Positions 34,014 through 42,803 of a stretch of DNA of 64,000 nt are shown in pieces. Positions within the stretch are counted from its first letter, which is position 1; the number at the start of each line of letters is the position of its first letter. A program made the position numbers and the translations under genes. Source of the DNA: Pseudomonas sp. FP2196 (GTDB taxonomy: Bacteria > Pseudomonadota > Gammaproteobacteria > Pseudomonadales > Pseudomonadaceae); assembly GCF_030687715.1 (NCBI RefSeq), contig NZ_CP117445.1:1670501-1734500 (forward strand). The letters are read 5' to 3'. Below the pieces are notes generated by a model. The model was not told the origin of the DNA and searched no databases. It saw nothing but the letters and a program-made list of their open reading frames with translations.

Positions 34014-34170
34014 AAGTCTGCTTCCTGCATTAAACGGGTAAATTCAAAGGTCAGAATGGTAACTCGAAATGACACTCGATATAAGTGCGCGGGAAGTTGC
34101 CCCTGCAGGCCACAGGTCGCTTTTCGGCTAATCGCGGTATCCTGTGCGCTCTGATTACGGACGCTTTTCC

Positions 34171-34584
34171 ATGCTGGTGATTTCCAACAACGTGCATCTG
34201 CCGGATGCCGAGATCGAACTGACCGCCATCCGCGCACAAGGCGCCGGAGGGCAGAACGTCAACAAGGTCTCCAGCGCCATGCACTTGCGCTTCGACATTC
34301 CGGCCTCGTCGTTGCCCGAGTTCTACAAGGAGCGGCTGCTGGCGCTGCGCGACAGTCGCATCACCAGCGATGGCGTGTTGATCATCAAGGCCCAGCAATA
34401 CCGCACGCAGGAAGCCAACCGCGCCGATGCGCTGGAGCGTCTGGTCGAGCTGATCCTCAGCGCGACCAAAGTCGAGAAGAAACGCCGCCCTACCAAGCCG
34501 ACCCTCGGCTCGAAGAAGCGCCGTCTCGAATCGAAAACCAAGCGCGGCAGTATCAAGGCCGGGCGTGGCAAGGTGGATTTCTAG
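34171..34584 (+). CDS. arfB: Alternative ribosome-rescue factor ArfB (peptidyl-tRNA hydrolase)
   Basis: 137 residues. The catalytic GGQ motif is visible in [15 protein letters not shown] (~residues 21-35), and a basic C-terminal tail ([24 protein letters not shown]) enters the mRNA channel of stalled ribosomes. This matches ArfB/YaeJ in length and layout. The start at 34171 begins [13 protein letters not shown] lies about 9 bases upstream. Its stop overlaps that of the convergent MFS gene by 4 bases. Confidence 0.92.
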   Translation: MLVISNNVHLPDAEIELTAIRAQGAGGQNVNKVSSAMHLRFDIPASSLPEFYKERLLALRDSRITSDGVLIIKAQQYRTQEANRADALERLVELILSATKVEKKRRPTKPTLGSKKRRLESKTKRGSIKAGRGKVDF

Positions 34585-35780
34585 TCTTCGCGGTATTTTG
34601 CGGTGTGCTTGTACAGATAAACGCTCAGCGCCAATCCGCTTAGCGAGGCGAGGGCGGCGAAGAGGAAGATCGAGGCGAAGCCGAATCCGGCAGCAATTGC
34701 CCCGGCCAGTGGTCCGGTGATCCCCAGCGACAAGTCGATGAACAGCGAGTAAGCGCCAACGGCTGCGCCGCGACTGGAGGCCGGCACCAGATTCACCGCC
34801 TCCACACCCAGCGCCGGGAACACCAGCGAGAAACCAAACCCGCTCAGCGCCGCACCGGCCAGCGCCCAATGCGCGTCCGGCGCCAGCCACAACAGCAGCA
34901 GACCAAGGGTTTCCACCGACAGACAGGCAATCGCTACGCGAAAGCCGCCGAGGCGGTTGATCAGGTTGCCGAACAGCAGTCGCGCACCGATGAAACTGGC
35001 GCCGAACAGGCTCAGGCACAGCACGGCGTTGTCCCAATGCTGGGTCGCGTAATACAGGGTGATGAAGGTGGCAATGGTGCCGAAACCGATCGAGCCCAGC
35101 GCCAGGCCGCAGCCGTGGGGAAACACTTTACCGAGCACATGCATGAACGGCAGACGCTCGCCGGCGACAATCGGTGCCGGGGTTTTTGGCCAGGCGAGCA
35201 ACAGGCCCAACGCGGCGAGCAGGATGATGCTGACGCCCATGCTCCACAATCCCAACTGGCTGACCAGCCACACGCCAAACGGTGCGCCGACCGCCAGTGC
35301 GCCATAACTGGCGATACCGTTCCAGGAAATCACTTTGGCGGTGTTCGCTGCACCGACTCGGCCGATGCCCCAGCCGATCGAGCCGGAGCCGACGAGGCTT
35401 TCCGCGCTGCCCAGCACCAGTCGACCGATCAACAGACTGATCAAACTGAGCATCGGCATGCTCGGTGTCCACGCCGAAATCAGCATGAACACACCGCTCA
35501 AGCCGCACCCGGCCAGGCCAATCATCACCGCGCGTTTGCTGCCCTGGTTGTCGATGATCTTGCCGGCGTACGGACGGCTGAGCAGGGTCGCGAGGTATTG
35601 CACGCTGATCACCAGGCCGGCGATTACCGCGCCGAAACCCAGATCGCTGTGGACATAGCCCGGCAATACAGCGAGCGGAATGCCGATGTTCAGGTAGCCG
35701 ATGAAGGTGAAGAGGACGATGGAAACGACTTGCAGCGTGACCGCCAGGGGGCGCTGGGGCTCTGACTTGGAGAACGACAT
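34581..35780 (-). CDS. MFS transporter, YhhS/YfcJ family
   Basis: 399 residues with 12 membrane helices. Features include '[22 protein letters not shown]' early on, the MFS motif-A-like '[21 protein letters not shown]' (~residues 66-86) and a second [15 protein letters not shown] near the second half. The family is UPF0226 (YhhS), proton-coupled efflux-type transporters of unclear substrate. Convergent with arfB. No regulator is adjacent. Confidence 0.88.
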   Translation of the reverse strand: MSFSKSEPQRPLAVTLQVVSIVLFTFIGYLNIGIPLAVLPGYVHSDLGFGAVIAGLVISVQYLATLLSRPYAGKIIDNQGSKRAVMIGLAGCGLSGVFMLISAWTPSMPMLSLISLLIGRLVLGSAESLVGSGSIGWGIGRVGAANTAKVISWNGIASYGALAVGAPFGVWLVSQLGLWSMGVSIILLAALGLLLAWPKTPAPIVAGERLPFMHVLGKVFPHGCGLALGSIGFGTIATFITLYYATQHWDNAVLCLSLFGASFIGARLLFGNLINRLGGFRVAIACLSVETLGLLLLWLAPDAHWALAGAALSGFGFSLVFPALGVEAVNLVPASSRGAAVGAYSLFIDLSLGITGPLAGAIAAGFGFASIFLFAALASLSGLALSVYLYKHTAKYRED

Positions 35781-35883
35781 GGGTAAAGGTCCACGGGAGC
35801 AGCAGATTAGATAGGCTGCTTATGATACCGACGCGAACGGCTCTGGGGCGGGGAAAAGTAAAACTATTTGCCGGGCGGCAGTT

Positions 35884-36066
35884 TCAGGGTTTGGCGGGGG
35901 CAACCAGTTGCGTGGTGACCAGTGCGGCGAGGGCGTTTTCTTCGCTGCCAAAACGGGCGAGCAGGGCCGCTTGTTTCTCTGGGGAGAGCCGGCTCCAGAT
36001 CTCGATCATTTTCTCGGTGGCGCCGATCAGGACGGCAGCTTGGCTTTCGGAGAATTCGTCGGTCAT
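35884..36066 (-). CDS. Small hypothetical protein (60 residues)
   Basis: 60-residue soluble, helix-rich protein starting TDEFSESQAAVLIGATEKMI and ending VTTQLVAPAKP. Longer in-frame starts upstream produce an unlikely Arg-rich N-terminus, so I use the ATG at 36066. Function unknown. It lies 70 bases downstream of another very small gene on the same strand, so the two may form one unit. Confidence 0.65.
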   Translation of the reverse strand: MTDEFSESQAAVLIGATEKMIEIWSRLSPEKQAALLARFGSEENALAALVTTQLVAPAKP

Positions 36067-36136
36067 GGCGGGCTCGGGGTTCAGGCAGTGTGGAAAGCGC
36101 ATGTTAGCGCTTTCCACACGGTCTGTACGGCGGGTT

Positions 36137-36268
36137 TTACTCTTCGCTGTCGGCCGGGCGGCCCTCAACGGCTTCTTTCGGTTCGGGCTGCCCCGCACCG
36201 GCTTGTTGCGTGGTCGTCTGCTCAGGTACGTGCAGGCTTGGGAAGGGGAGATTAGGAATCTCGTGCAT
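36137..36268 (-). CDS. Very small ORF (43 residues) with strong ribosome site
   Basis: 43 codons encoding a Pro/Glu/Gln-rich peptide that starts HEIPNLPFPSLHVPEQ and ends GRPADSEE. GAGGAG is placed 7 bases before the ATG, an excellent ribosome site. No membrane or signal segment is visible and I do not recognise a family. Expected to be expressed with the 60-residue gene downstream. Confidence 0.6.
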   Translation of the reverse strand: MHEIPNLPFPSLHVPEQTTTQQAGAGQPEPKEAVEGRPADSEE

Positions 36269-36418
36269 GGTTGCGCTCCTCGCTAAGTCTGTTGATAGAT
36301 CTGGTAGATCCGCGCTTTTAGAAAGCCTGCGCAGGATACAGCAGGAAAAATGACAATCAGACTTTTAATTCGAATTATTGCGACAAATGGCCGCAGGGAG
36401 GCAGGTCGCCGAAACAAA

Positions 36419-36504
36419 TGTAGGAGCTGCCGGAGGCTGCGATCTTTTGATCCTGCTTTTAAAACAAGATCAAAAGATCGCAGCCTTCGGCAGCTCCTAC
36501 AGGG
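36419..36504. repeat. REP-type palindrome, TGTAGGAGCTGCCGGAGGCTGCGATC family
   Basis: TGTAGGAGCTGCCGGAGGCT at 36419, inverse AGCCTTCGGCAGCTCCTACA at 36502, with mirrored GATCTTTTGATC/GATCAAAAGATC inside. Confidence 0.9.
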
Positions 36505-36515
36505 GTATTGCGGTG

Positions 36516-37709
36516 TTATTTGCAGACGTTGGCGATGGCGTCGGCCAGCAGGGCGAGGCGCGTGGCGTCGATACCGGCGACATTCGCCCGGCCCGAGCTG
36601 ACCATGTACACGCTGTGATGCTCGCGCAGTTGCTTCACTTGCTCCGGCGACAAGCCGGTGTAAGAAAACATCCCGCGCTGCACGCCAATGTGCGCAAAAC
36701 GCTCGCGCAGACCATGCGGCTCCAGCGCTTCCACCAAACCACTACGCAGCTGCGCGATGCGCAAGCGCATGGCTTCCACCTCGTCGGCCCAGCGGCTTTT
36801 CAGTTCCGGGTCGGCAAGGATGGTTGCGACCACTGCTGCACCATGATCTGGCGGTGTCGACCACAGGTTGCGGGCGATGTTGGCCAGTTGGCTGCGGATG
36901 TCGATGAGCTTGTCGGCGGTCTTCGCGCAGACGATCAGCGCACCGGTACGGTCGCGATACAGGCCGAAGTTCTTCGAGCAGGAACTGGTGATCAGCAACT
37001 CCGGCACTTGCGCGGCGAACAAGCGGGTCGACCACGCATCCTGCTCCAGGCCGTCGCCAAAGCCTTGGTAGGCAAAGTCGATCAGTGGCAGCAGGTCGCG
37101 ACGGCGCACCACGTCCAGCACGCGCTGCCAGTCGTCGTGGCTCAGATCGAAACCGGTCGGGTTGTGGCAGCACGCGTGCAGCAACACCACATCACCTTTC
37201 GGCACTTCGTTGAGTACGGCGAGCATGGCGTCGACGTCGAGACGGTTGTCACTGCCCACGTAAGGGTAGTGACTGACCTTGACGCCAGCCGTGGCGAAAA
37301 TGGTTTCGTGGATCGGCCAGGTCGGGTTGCTCAACCACACGCCTTTGCCTGGCAGGCATTGGGCGATGAAGTCGGCAGCCAGACGCAGGGCACCGGTGCC
37401 ACCCGGGGTCTGGGTGGCGCCGGCGCGCTGTTCGGCGATCAGTTTCGAGTCGGCACCGAGCACCAGCTCATTGATGACTTTGCCGAACAGCGGGTTGCCG
37501 TGGCCACCGATGTAGGTTTTGGTGTCCTGGCTCTCGACCAGCCGCGCTTCGGCGATTTTCACTGCCTCCGGGATGGGTGTCAGGCCCTGGGCATCCTTGT
37601 AGACGCCAACGCCGAGGTCGAATTTGCGCGGATTGGAATCCTGCGCATAAGCCTCCATCAATCCGAGGATCGGGTCGCCGGGCACCCGGCCGATGGCGTC
37701 GAAGTGCAT
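36516..37709 (-). CDS. phhC: Aromatic amino-acid aminotransferase PhhC
   Basis: 397-residue PLP-dependent class I aminotransferase of the AspAT/TyrB type. PLP-Lys is in SSCSKNFGLYRDRTG (~residue 246), with CCHNPTGFDL (~176-185) and the C-terminal Arg in SSGRANVAG. It transaminates tyrosine and phenylalanine in the phh pathway. The ATG overlaps the phhB stop as TAATG, so translation is coupled. Length matches tyrosine aminotransferases (~397). Confidence 0.94.
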   Translation of the reverse strand: MHFDAIGRVPGDPILGLMEAYAQDSNPRKFDLGVGVYKDAQGLTPIPEAVKIAEARLVESQDTKTYIGGHGNPLFGKVINELVLGADSKLIAEQRAGATQTPGGTGALRLAADFIAQCLPGKGVWLSNPTWPIHETIFATAGVKVSHYPYVGSDNRLDVDAMLAVLNEVPKGDVVLLHACCHNPTGFDLSHDDWQRVLDVVRRRDLLPLIDFAYQGFGDGLEQDAWSTRLFAAQVPELLITSSCSKNFGLYRDRTGALIVCAKTADKLIDIRSQLANIARNLWSTPPDHGAAVVATILADPELKSRWADEVEAMRLRIAQLRSGLVEALEPHGLRERFAHIGVQRGMFSYTGLSPEQVKQLREHHSVYMVSSGRANVAGIDATRLALLADAIANVCK

Positions 37710-38065
37710 TACTTGCGTCCTTCTGCGGTCTTGGCCACTTCGTCAGTGCGCGCGGCCATGATGAAGTCGTTGCGGTGCAAGCCTTTGATCGAGTGGCTCC
37801 ACCAGGTCACGGTCACTTTGCCCCACTCGGTCAGCAGGCCCGGGTGGTGGCCTTCGGCCTCGGAGATTTCGCCGACGGCGTTGGTGAACGCCAGCGCGTG
37901 TTTGAAATTCTTGAACAGGAAGACTTTTTCCAGCTGCATGATGCTGTCGCGAACTTCGATGTTCCAGTCAGGGATCTGCTTGATCAGGATCGGCAGTTCT
38001 TCGTCGCTGACTTGTGGCGCATCGGCGCGGCAGGCTTCGCAGTGGGCTTGATTCAAAGTGGACAT
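37709..38065 (-). CDS. phhB: Pterin-4a-carbinolamine dehydratase PhhB
   Basis: 118 residues with the catalytic histidine motif [21 protein letters not shown] (positions ~70-90, quoted in parts). It dehydrates 4a-hydroxytetrahydropterin formed by PhhA, regenerating cofactor. It is 118 bases downstream of phhA and joined to phhC by TAATG. Confidence 0.95.
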
Positions 38066-38183
38066 GGTGTGATTCCTGAAATCGAGTGTGTTTTTTTTAT
38101 AGAAGCTATCGGGCCGTCAATGCCGTCACGCTAAACCAAAGCCGCGACGACTGACAGACTCAATTGTCAGCAAAAGTCGCGGA

Positions 38184-38975
38184 TCACGCGGCTTTCGGTT
38201 TTGGCGGAAATTTCGGTGCGTGCAAACCCAACTGCATGCCCTGCTTGACCATGGCCATGATGTCTTCATGAGCAACGTCGAACAGACGCTTGAGGTTCGG
38301 CAGGACAAAGTACAGCGGTTGCAGGATGTCGATGCGGTACGGCGTGCGCATGGCTTCCAGCGGATCGAAGGTCTGATGCTCCGGCTCGTCCGACAGGCAA
38401 TAAACAGTTTCTTTCGGTGAGGAGAGGATGCCGCCGCCGTAAATGCGTTTGCCTTGCGGGGTGTCGACCAGGCCGAATTCGATGGTCATCCAGTACAGGC
38501 GCGCCAGGTACACACGTTCTTCCTTGGTGGCCTGCAAGCCGAGTTTGCCGTAGGTGTGGGTGAACTCGGCGAACCACGGGTTGGTCAGCAGCGGGCAGTG
38601 GCCAAAGATCTCATGGAAAATGTCCGGCTCTTGCAGGTAGTCCAGTTCTTCGCGGGTTCGAATGAAGGTGGCGACCGGAAACTGCTTGCTGGCGAGCAAT
38701 TCAAAGAAAGTCTGGAACGGAATCAGTGCCGGAACGCGCGCGACCTGCCAACCGGTAGTCTCGCCGAGTACCTTGTTGATCTCGCCCAGTTGCGGAATGC
38801 GGTCGTGGGGCAGACCGAGTTTTTCGATACCGTCCAGGTACTCCTGGCACGCACGCCCTTCGATCACTTTCAACTGGCGGGTGATCAGCGTGTTCCACAC
38901 CGCGTGTTCTTCGGCGGGGTAGTCGATAAAACCTTGCGCATCGGGCTCGCGGGCCACGTATTGCGTCTGCTTCAT
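38184..38975 (-). CDS. phhA: Phenylalanine 4-monooxygenase PhhA
   Basis: 263-residue non-haem iron hydroxylase converting phenylalanine to tyrosine using tetrahydropterin. Iron ligands are visible: two His in FHEIFGH (~residues 118-124) and the Glu in TIEFGLV (~165). Length equals other bacterial PhhA proteins (~262). First gene of phhABC, divergent from phhR with a TyrR-box-like site between. Confidence 0.96.
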   Translation of the reverse strand: MKQTQYVAREPDAQGFIDYPAEEHAVWNTLITRQLKVIEGRACQEYLDGIEKLGLPHDRIPQLGEINKVLGETTGWQVARVPALIPFQTFFELLASKQFPVATFIRTREELDYLQEPDIFHEIFGHCPLLTNPWFAEFTHTYGKLGLQATKEERVYLARLYWMTIEFGLVDTPQGKRIYGGGILSSPKETVYCLSDEPEHQTFDPLEAMRTPYRIDILQPLYFVLPNLKRLFDVAHEDIMAMVKQGMQLGLHAPKFPPKPKAA

Positions 38976-39096
38976 ACTGCTCTCCTGCTAGGGGAATTCG
39001 TTCTTGTTATGTCCAGCGATGGACTCAGAATTACCCGAGAGCGCGGTGATGTGCAGCAGCTCGAATCGCCTGTGCGTAGGAAATTTCTCTTAAATT

Positions 39097-39114
39097 CGTA
39101 AAGTAATCGTTACG
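39097..39114. promoter_or_regulatory. TyrR/PhhR-box-like palindrome between phhA and phhR
   Basis: CGTAAAGTAATCGTTACG resembles TGTAAA-N6-TTTACA (5/6 and 4/6 in the arms) and is itself symmetric (CGTAA/TTACG). It lies 122 bases upstream of phhA and 231 upstream of phhR. Confidence 0.55.
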
Positions 39115-39229
39115 CTTTGACGCATATCTAGCGTTTACGGTAATTCTCGGGTTTGAAAAGGACGGTAGCTGTCACATAATCTTGACAACTATCTGCGCGC
39201 CTCGACAGAAAAGTCTGGCGCGGTCCCCC

Positions 39230-39317
39230 TGTAGGAGTGAGCCTGCGATAGCGGTGTGTCATTCACCTCAGTGCAGCCTGATAAACCGCTATCGCGAGCA
39301 GGCTCGCTCCTACAGGT
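39230..39317. repeat. REP-type inverted repeat, GTAGGAGTGAGCCTGC(GATAGCGGTGTG) family
   Basis: TGTAGGAGTGAGCCTGCGATAGCGG at 39230 with inverse CCGCTATCGCGAGCAGGCTCGCTCCTACA at 39316, between the phhA and phhR promoters. Confidence 0.88.
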
Positions 39318-39344
39318 TCTTCATCGTTTATTCGGACGATTTTT

Positions 39345-40907
39345 ATGCGCATCAAAGTCCACTGCCAGAACCGCATCGGCATTCTGCGCGACATTCTCAA
39401 CCTGTTGGTGGCGTACGGGATCAACGTCGCGCGCGGCGAGGTTGGTGGTGAGCATGGCAACGCGATCTATCTGCATTGCCCGAACTTGATCAACATCCAG
39501 TTTCAGGCGTTGCGCCCGAAGTTCGAAGCGATTGCTGGGGTGTTCGGCGTCAAGCGGGTAGGGCTGATGCCCAGCGAGCGTCGGCATATGGAATTGAACG
39601 CGTTGCTCGGCGCGCTGGAGTTTCCGGTGCTGTCGATCGACATGGGCGGTTCGATCGTCGCCGCCAACCGTGCGGCGGCGCAGTTGCTGGGTGTGCGCGT
39701 CGATGAGGTGCCGGGGATTCCGCTGTCGCGCTACGCCGAGGATTTCGACTTGCCGGAGTTGGTGCGCGCCAATAAATCGCGAATCAATGGCATGCGGGTC
39801 AAGGTCAAGGGTGACGTCTTTCTTGCCGACATCGCCCCGCTGCAATCTGAGCACGACGACAGCGAAGCCATGGCCGGCGCAGTACTGACCTTGCATCGCG
39901 CCGACCGTGTCGGCGAGCGCATCTATAACGTGCGCAAGCAGGAGTTGCGCGGTTTCGACAGCATCTTTCAAAGCTCGAAAGTCATGGCGGCGGTGGTGCG
40001 CGAGGCGCGTCGCATGGCGCCCCTCGATGCGCCTCTATTGATAGAAGGCGAAACCGGCACCGGCAAGGAGTTGCTGGCACGCGCCTGTCACCTCGCCAGT
40101 CCGCGCGGACAATCGCCGCTGATGGCGCTCAACTGCGCCGGCCTGCCGGAGTCGATGGCCGAGACCGAGCTGTTCGGCTATGGCCCCGGTGCTTTCGAAG
40201 GCGCACGCGCTGAAGGCAAGCTCGGTCTGCTGGAGTTGACGGCGGGCGGCACGCTGTTTCTCGATGGCGTCGGCGAAATGAGCCCGCGCTTGCAGGTGAA
40301 ATTGCTGCGCTTCTTACAGGACGGCTGTTTCCGTCGCGTCGGCAGCGATGAAGAGGTTTATCTGGATGTGCGGGTGATCTGCGCGACCCAGGTGGACTTG
40401 TCTGAGTTGTGCGCTCGCGGTGAATTTCGCCAGGATTTGTACCATCGCTTGAACGTGCTTTCGCTGCACATTCCACCCCTGCGCGAATGCCTCGACGGTT
40501 TGACGCCGCTGGTCGAGCACTTTCTTGATCAGGCCAGTCGACAGATCGGCTGTTCGCTACCAAAACTGGCGCCGGCGGCAATGGATCGGCTCAGTCATTA
40601 CCACTGGCCGGGCAATGTGCGGCAGTTGGAGAACGTGCTGTTTCAGGCGGTGTCGCTGTGTGATGGCGGCACGGTCAAGTCCGAGCATATTCGTCTGCCG
40701 GATTATGGCGTGCGTCAGCCGCTTGGCGATTTTTCGCTTGAGGGTGGGCTGGACGAGATTGTCGGGCGGTTTGAGAAAGCGGTGCTGGAACGGCTCTATT
40801 CCGAGCATCCGAGCAGTCGGCAGTTGGGTAAGCGGCTGGGGGTTTCACACACCACGATTGCCAACAAACTGCGCGAATATGAGGTTGGCAAAGATAGCGA
40901 AGCTTAA
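39345..40907 (+). CDS. phhR: PhhR, TyrR-type transcriptional regulator
   Basis: 520 residues: N-terminal ACT domain (~1-70), PAS domain (~80-185), AAA+ domain with Walker A GETGTGKE (~234) and a C-terminal Fis-type HTH (LGVSHTTIANKLREYEV). It activates phhABC in response to Phe/Tyr. The AAA+ domain has diverged: the sigma-54 contact loop is GAFEGA (residues 282-287) rather than GAFTGA, and Walker B reads LFLDG (G308 in place of Glu). Both fit a TyrR-like sigma-70 mode of action rather than classical sigma-54 activation. Confidence 0.95.
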   Translation: MRIKVHCQNRIGILRDILNLLVAYGINVARGEVGGEHGNAIYLHCPNLINIQFQALRPKFEAIAGVFGVKRVGLMPSERRHMELNALLGALEFPVLSIDMGGSIVAANRAAAQLLGVRVDEVPGIPLSRYAEDFDLPELVRANKSRINGMRVKVKGDVFLADIAPLQSEHDDSEAMAGAVLTLHRADRVGERIYNVRKQELRGFDSIFQSSKVMAAVVREARRMAPLDAPLLIEGETGTGKELLARACHLASPRGQSPLMALNCAGLPESMAETELFGYGPGAFEGARAEGKLGLLELTAGGTLFLDGVGEMSPRLQVKLLRFLQDGCFRRVGSDEEVYLDVRVICATQVDLSELCARGEFRQDLYHRLNVLSLHIPPLRECLDGLTPLVEHFLDQASRQIGCSLPKLAPAAMDRLSHYHWPGNVRQLENVLFQAVSLCDGGTVKSEHIRLPDYGVRQPLGDFSLEGGLDEIVGRFEKAVLERLYSEHPSSRQLGKRLGVSHTTIANKLREYEVGKDSEA

Positions 40908-40994
40908 GATCAAAGGATCGCAGCCTTCGGCAGCTCCTACAGGAGTACGCATTTCAAATGTAGGAGCTGCGGCACGCTGCGATCTTTTGATTCT
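40907..40994. repeat. REP-type palindrome, ATCGCAGCCTTCGGCAGCTCC family
   Basis: GATCAAAGGATCGCAGCCTT at 40908 with inverse GTAGGAGCTGCGGCACGCTGCGATCTTTTGATT ending at 40993, just after phhR. Confidence 0.82.
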
Positions 40995-41106
40995 TTGCCG
41001 CGAAGCGGCATAACACCGCCGGTTTTTCGACTTCGATACATTTCCCGATTCCCCGCAATACCCCTCAAGTCCTTTGTTTGCCGGGCTGCGAGCCGCCAGA
41101 AAAAAG

Positions 41107-41123
41107 TTGGTCTGCAAATTGCT
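41107..41123 (+). promoter_or_regulatory. Sigma-54 promoter of the flgF operon
   Basis: TTGGTCTGCAAATTGCT has the -24 GG and -12 GC dinucleotides exactly 12 bases apart (41109/41121). It is 57 bases upstream of flgF, consistent with RpoN/FleR control of the class III flgF-L operon. Confidence 0.7.
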
Positions 41124-41179
41124 TATGGCTCAGCAGTACAGCGGTGGGCGGCAAACGTCCGGCATGCAGAGGAAAGAGT

Positions 41180-41920
41180 GTGGACAAGTACCTTTATGTG
41201 GCAATGACCGGCGCCAGCCAGAACGCACTGGCGCAAAAGGCTCATGCCAACAACCTGGCGAACATCTCCACCAACGGTTTTCAGCGCGACCTGGAGCAGG
41301 CGCGTTCGATGCCGGTGTTCGGTGACAGCTTTCCGGCGCGCGCGTTTGCCCTGAGCGAACGGCCCGCCACAGATTTCACGCCAGGCTCGCTGGTGCAGAC
41401 CGGCCGTGATCTCGACGTCGCCGTGACCGGCAATGGCTGGATCGCCGTGCAAAATCCAAACGGCGGCGAGAGCTACGTGCGTACCGGCAGCCTGAATGTC
41501 GACGCCCTCGGCGTCCTGCGTGCCGGCAACGGCATGCCGGTGATGGGCAATGGCGGTCCGATCGCCGTGCCACCCGAGCAGCAGATCGAAGTCGGCGAAG
41601 ACGGCACGATCAGTATTCGTGCGATGGGTGAAGGCCCGCGCGTCATGGCGGAAGTCGACCGGATCAAACTGGTCAACCCGGACATCAAGAACATGAACAA
41701 GGGCCTCGACGGCTCGATCTACACCAAGGACGGCCAGCCTGCGCCGATCGATGCCAACGTCAAACTGGTGTCGGGTTTCCTGGAGTCGAGCAACGTCAAT
41801 GCCGTGGAAGAAATGACTTCGGTGCTGGCCTTGGCCAAGCAGTTCGAGTTGCACGTCAAGATGATGAACACCGCCAAAGACGACGACCAGGCCATGGCTC
41901 GGGTCTTGCAGATCAGCTAA
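41180..41920 (+). CDS. flgF: Flagellar basal-body rod protein FlgF
   Basis: 246 residues from a GTG start with GAGGAAA upstream. It shows the flagellar rod-protein N-terminal motif 'ANNLANISTNGFQRD' (~residues 28-42) and the C-terminal rod/hook helix (NAVEEMTSVLALAKQFELHVKM). FlgF forms the proximal rod at the base of the distal rod. First gene of flgFGHIJKL, behind a sigma-54 promoter. Confidence 0.96.
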   Translation: MDKYLYVAMTGASQNALAQKAHANNLANISTNGFQRDLEQARSMPVFGDSFPARAFALSERPATDFTPGSLVQTGRDLDVAVTGNGWIAVQNPNGGESYVRTGSLNVDALGVLRAGNGMPVMGNGGPIAVPPEQQIEVGEDGTISIRAMGEGPRVMAEVDRIKLVNPDIKNMNKGLDGSIYTKDGQPAPIDANVKLVSGFLESSNVNAVEEMTSVLALAKQFELHVKMMNTAKDDDQAMARVLQIS

Positions 41921-41965
41921 TTATCAGAACGTCGCGCCGTAAAACAGGCGCACGAGGAGAATCGA

Positions 41966-42751
41966 ATGCTTCCGGCTCTATGGGTTGCCAAAACCGGTCT
42001 GTCCGCCCAGGACACTAACCTGACCACCATTTCCAACAACCTGGCTAACGTCTCGACCACGGGTTTCAAGCGTGATCGTGCCGAGTTCCAGGACTTGTTG
42101 TATCAGATCAAGCGTCAGCCAGGCGCCCAGTCGACCCAGGACAGCGAACTGCCGTCGGGTCTGCAAGTGGGTACTGGTGTGCGCATTGTCGGCACGCAGA
42201 AAAACTTCACTGCCGGCAGCCTGCAAACCACCGAGCAGCCGCTGGACCTGGCCGTTGACGGTCGCGGTTTTTTCCAGATTCTGCAGCCGGACGGCACCAC
42301 GTCCTACACCCGTGACGGTACTTTCCACCTTGATTCCAATGGCCAGGTCGTCAACGCCAGCGGTTTTGCTCTGGAACCAGCCATCGTCATTCCGAACGAT
42401 GCCCAGACTTTCACCGTCGGCCGTGACGGTACCGTATCGATCACCGTTGCCGGCAACCCGGCGTCCCAAGTGATCGGCAACCTGCAAACCGCCGACTTCA
42501 TCAACCCGGCCGGTCTGCAAGCGGTGGGCAACAACCTGTTCCTGGAAACCGCTGCTTCCGGCGCGCCGCAAGTCGGTACTCCGGGCCTGAACGGTTTCGG
42601 TACCACGCTGCAGAACACCCTGGAAACTTCCAACGTCAGCACCGTTGAAGAGATGGTCAACATGATCACCACTCAGCGCGCTTACGAGATGAACTCCAAG
42701 GTGATCTCCACCGCCGACCAGATGCTCTCGTTCGTAACGCAGAATCTGTAA
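41966..42751 (+). CDS. flgG: Flagellar distal rod protein FlgG
   Basis: 261 residues with rod motif 'ISNNLANVSTTGFKRDRAEF' (~residues 22-41), the FlgG-specific GSLQTTEQPLDLAVDGRGFFQI and the C-terminal EEMVNMITTQRAYEMN helix. Usual length (260). GGAGA precedes the ATG. Confidence 0.97.
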   Translation: MLPALWVAKTGLSAQDTNLTTISNNLANVSTTGFKRDRAEFQDLLYQIKRQPGAQSTQDSELPSGLQVGTGVRIVGTQKNFTAGSLQTTEQPLDLAVDGRGFFQILQPDGTTSYTRDGTFHLDSNGQVVNASGFALEPAIVIPNDAQTFTVGRDGTVSITVAGNPASQVIGNLQTADFINPAGLQAVGNNLFLETAASGAPQVGTPGLNGFGTTLQNTLETSNVSTVEEMVNMITTQRAYEMNSKVISTADQMLSFVTQNL

Positions 42752-42803
42752 TCAAGTCTATGAGGCGGCCATGAGGTCGCCTGCAACACCGTGAGGTAGG
42801 GTC

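Noticed and set aside
33315..34170. preQ1 riboswitch upstream of queC or the VUT gene
   Set aside because: No short C-rich stem-loop with the A-rich tail of preQ1-I, nor a recognisable preQ1-II/III layout, is visible in the leader sequences.
38976..39344. Sigma-54 promoter for phhA
   Set aside because: I looked for GG-N10-GC geometry on the minus strand and found none at the correct spacing; PhhR also lacks the GAFTGA motif.
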